Positions 61,908 to 64,000 of a stretch of DNA of 64,000 nucleotides are shown in pieces (positions within the stretch are counted from its first letter, which is position 1; each line of letters begins with the position of its first letter). Under the pieces are notes generated by a model, which ran no database searches, had not been told where the DNA came from, and was given only the letters and a program-made list of their open reading frames with translations. Source of the stretch: Empedobacter stercoris (GTDB taxonomy: Bacteria > Bacteroidota > Bacteroidia > Flavobacteriales > Weeksellaceae). The DNA lies in the NCBI RefSeq assembly GCF_025244765.1, contig NZ_CP104209.1:1866501-1930500 (forward strand). Reading direction: 5' to 3'. Made by a program: the position numbers and the translations under genes.

Positions 61908-62940
61908 AATAAAATAAGTAATAAATTAAAGGTAATATCCCTATTTTATGACGTACTGCTGATCCTAAATCTGGTTCAAAAATTCCTTGTACAACAAAGT
62001 AAGATAATAATAGACACATTAACCATAGATCTTTCTTTCTATTGGGGTATTCTTTTAGCAAATAACCAAAGCGAACAATAACAATCCATGTCAGTAATAT
62101 TTGCCAAATAACAAAAGCAAATACTTGTGGTTTATAAAAAAAACGTAAAGCATTTATAGGAAAATTAACGGTTAAAAAACCATATAAAGTTGCAAATGCC
62201 TCTGTAAATATATTTGTCACTGGAATAGGAGATACAATCATTGTATCTGCATTTTCATCACCCGAATTTAATCTTATTTCATTTATAGTTTCTCTCGACA
62301 TTTCAGAGAAAAATTCTCCTTTTCCAAGTTGATACAAAAAAGATAAAAGAATTAGTACTGAAAAACCTAAAAACAATGATAGTATCCAACGGTTTGTAAA
62401 TCTAATTCTCGTAATAAAATAGATAGCGCATGCTATAAATGGCATAAATGCAAAATATGGACGAAAAACACCTCCAAAAATTATAAAAAAGAGCGTAGAT
62501 AGAAGTATTGAAATCCCTAATGAAAAATAGTTGTATTTAAATATATAGACAATAATTGCTGCAAAAATAAATGTTATAAACTCTTTTGATGGTTGACCAA
62601 TAAATATAACTAACATCAAAAAAGATAAATATATTAAACTATTCTTTATATTTAATGTTGAAAAATTATTTGGAATACCTATAAACCAAATTAATAATAA
62701 TAATATAGGTATTTGTATGATAGCCAAAAGGCTAAATGGCAACTTTCCTAAGCCTGTTATCCAATAAAAAAGCATTGTAAATGGATAACTACCTATTACC
62801 CCTTTTTCATTTCCTAAATCTGACACAATTATATTAGCATCAAAATAAAAATTTTCTGGAAGAATGAGCGGAAATATTAATCCTAATAAAATCATCAAAA
62901 ATGATAATACAATAAAAAATGATCTTTTTTCAATTTTCAT
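61882..62940 (-). CDS. Multi-spanning membrane protein, probable second polymerase
   Basis: The 352-residue protein has about nine hydrophobic segments and a periplasmic region rich in charged residues (GEFFSEMSRETINEIRLNSG). The C-terminal block FEPDLGSAVRHKIGILPLIY recalls the conserved end of some Wzy/EpsG-like proteins in glycan loci. No family is assigned with confidence. It lies between a glycosyltransferase and an O-antigen ligase gene. Confidence 0.6.
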   Translation of the reverse strand: MKIEKRSFFIVLSFLMILLGLIFPLILPENFYFDANIIVSDLGNEKGVIGSYPFTMLFYWITGLGKLPFSLLAIIQIPILLLLIWFIGIPNNFSTLNIKNSLIYLSFLMLVIFIGQPSKEFITFIFAAIIVYIFKYNYFSLGISILLSTLFFIIFGGVFRPYFAFMPFIACAIYFITRIRFTNRWILSLFLGFSVLILLSFLYQLGKGEFFSEMSRETINEIRLNSGDENADTMIVSPIPVTNIFTEAFATLYGFLTVNFPINALRFFYKPQVFAFVIWQILLTWIVIVRFGYLLKEYPNRKKDLWLMCLLLSYFVVQGIFEPDLGSAVRHKIGILPLIYYLFYYDDFKRKI

Positions 62941-63953
62941 TAATCAATACTATTTATAGTTTTTCGAATTACTGTGATATACTTGCTAATGTTGTAATAA
63001 TCATTAAAAATAGTATTAGTTTCTGTAAATTGATCCGTGATTTGTATATCTTTTTGATTAAACGTTCTTATCTTTTCTGACCATACTTTTATATCTTCTT
63101 TATAATCCAATAAAACTTGATAATTATAGTTTTTAAGATTTTGATTAAAATCTTCTATTACATCTGTATAGATAGGAATTAAACCAACTGATAAATACGT
63201 ACTCATTTTAGTTGGTGTAGAAACATTGTTTATTAAAATATTATCTCTTATAATAAATCCATATTTATATTTTGACAACTCTTGGTCTAAGTCCTCTAAA
63301 GGAACGAACTTAACAAAATAATTTTTTATCCCTAAAGATTCAATTTGTATTTTAGCTTTCTCCATCTCATTTGTTAGTATAGTTAAAGATGCTTCTGGTA
63401 TTTGTTGTTGAATCTCTTTGAATAATGCTATTGTTTTATCAAAGCATTGCCAAGCAAATAATGATCCTGCATAAACAAATGAAGATTCATTTTTAGAATA
63501 GAAAAACATCTTCTCGTTCATCTGTTTATTAAAACAAGGCATTATAATATCATTTTTAATTTTATAACTATGTTTTATTTCAAAATGTTCTTTCATCCGA
63601 TTTGATACAAAGAATGTATATTTTGCTTTTTTAAGCACCCATCTTTCTAATAGGTCTAAACCAAATTTTATTAACTTTGCTTTTATTGAAAAGTTATTAA
63701 GCATTAAATATTCTTCAGGCTGAATACCTTGAAACCAATAAATAGTATTTTGTGTTTTATATTTTAAATACGATATTAGAAAATCTCTTAATCGTATCGT
63801 TAAAATATAATCATCTTTTTCTAATTCAAAATCTAATGTCTCTGTAAAAATTACTTTATTTTTTTTAAACTCTAAAGCTTCTTTGACAATATTTACATAA
63901 AATATTGTCGCTTCGTTTATTGCTTTTTTAGGAAGATAGAAATAATAAGTCAT
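62940..63953 (-). CDS. Glycosyltransferase (GT4-like)
   Basis: The 337-residue protein has a GT-B-like layout: a divergent N-terminal domain and a second domain with SSFVYAGSLFAWQCFDKTIA, PLEDLDQELSKYKYGFII and NVSTPTKMSTYLSVGLIPIY, the usual acceptor/donor block of GT1/GT4 enzymes that ends with the nucleotide-sugar site. It overlaps the membrane-protein gene by one base. The cluster continues beyond the right edge. Confidence 0.75.
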   Translation of the reverse strand: MTYYFYLPKKAINEATIFYVNIVKEALEFKKNKVIFTETLDFELEKDDYILTIRLRDFLISYLKYKTQNTIYWFQGIQPEEYLMLNNFSIKAKLIKFGLDLLERWVLKKAKYTFFVSNRMKEHFEIKHSYKIKNDIIMPCFNKQMNEKMFFYSKNESSFVYAGSLFAWQCFDKTIALFKEIQQQIPEASLTILTNEMEKAKIQIESLGIKNYFVKFVPLEDLDQELSKYKYGFIIRDNILINNVSTPTKMSTYLSVGLIPIYTDVIEDFNQNLKNYNYQVLLDYKEDIKVWSEKIRTFNQKDIQITDQFTETNTIFNDYYNISKYITVIRKTINSID

Positions 63954-64000
63954 AGCTTTAGATAAAATATATTGATAATTTGTATTTTCTTTTTACATAA

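Noticed and set aside
1-64000. rRNA, tRNA or prophage genes
   Set aside because: No rRNA stretch, no tRNA cloverleaf with a TTCGA-type T-loop, and no phage structural or integrase gene was recognised on either strand.

Overview
The window is about 64 kb of low-GC DNA from a member of the Bacteroidota, class Flavobacteriia, most likely a Weeksellaceae genome of the Empedobacter type. Four things point there: the acpP-fabF-rnc-IPExxxVDY-pyk cluster; Bacteroidota-only families (DUF4270, DUF6427, an SbsA-like Ig lipoprotein); promoters of the TTTG-N18/19-TAnnTTTG type; and very AT-rich intergenic DNA. The genus is an inference. No rRNA or tRNA gene was seen.

Layout. (1) 1-9.5 kb is a gene-poor island of interspersed repeats. 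After the truncated start of a secreted protein at the left edge it carries only one two-gene operon (6575 to 4693, minus strand): an ECF-like sigma factor followed, 2 nt later, by a nuclease-dead TnpB/Cas12f-like protein. This is the most interesting item in the window and probably an RNA-guided transcription system. The surrounding repeats form hairpins, two of which show compensatory base changes. A rod-like structured RNA candidate (9272-9408) and a small HTH gene close the island. (2) 9.8-31.4 kb, minus strand, is a capsule or O-antigen operon. It makes activated sugars (UDP-L-FucNAc by CapE/CapF/CapG homologues, a uronic acid branch, RmlA and RmlC), assembles them with three glycosyltransferases and a small initiating phosphoglycosyltransferase, and exports and polymerises them with Wzx and Wzy. 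It is peppered with simple-sequence repeats, three four-helix-bundle (S23/IVP) genes and two gene remnants, which mark it as a fast-evolving recombined locus. A ManC-type gene (31.5-32.5 kb) has its own terminator.

(3) 32.6-56.9 kb is conserved core genome: pyk-rnc-fabF-acpP, pckA, trmN6, an orphan sensor kinase, ribE, glmS-DUF4270-GT5, panC-panD-flippase-like gene, two paralogous secreted proteins, radA, DUF2752, an Ig-like lipoprotein, comF, queD, lpxH, DUF6427 and a small membrane protein. (4) 57-64 kb is a second polysaccharide cluster. It has a large WbaP/WcaJ-type initiating transferase, two glycosyltransferases, two polymerase/ligase-like membrane proteins and an unrecognised lipoprotein, and it runs off the right edge.

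How the parts work together. GlmS supplies glucosamine-6-phosphate for UDP-GlcNAc, the precursor of the UDP-FucNAc branch. The operon at 9.8-31.4 kb converts, assembles and exports repeat units, and the cluster at 57-64 kb may add a second glycan. No Wza/Wzc/Wzz export or chain-length genes lie in the window.
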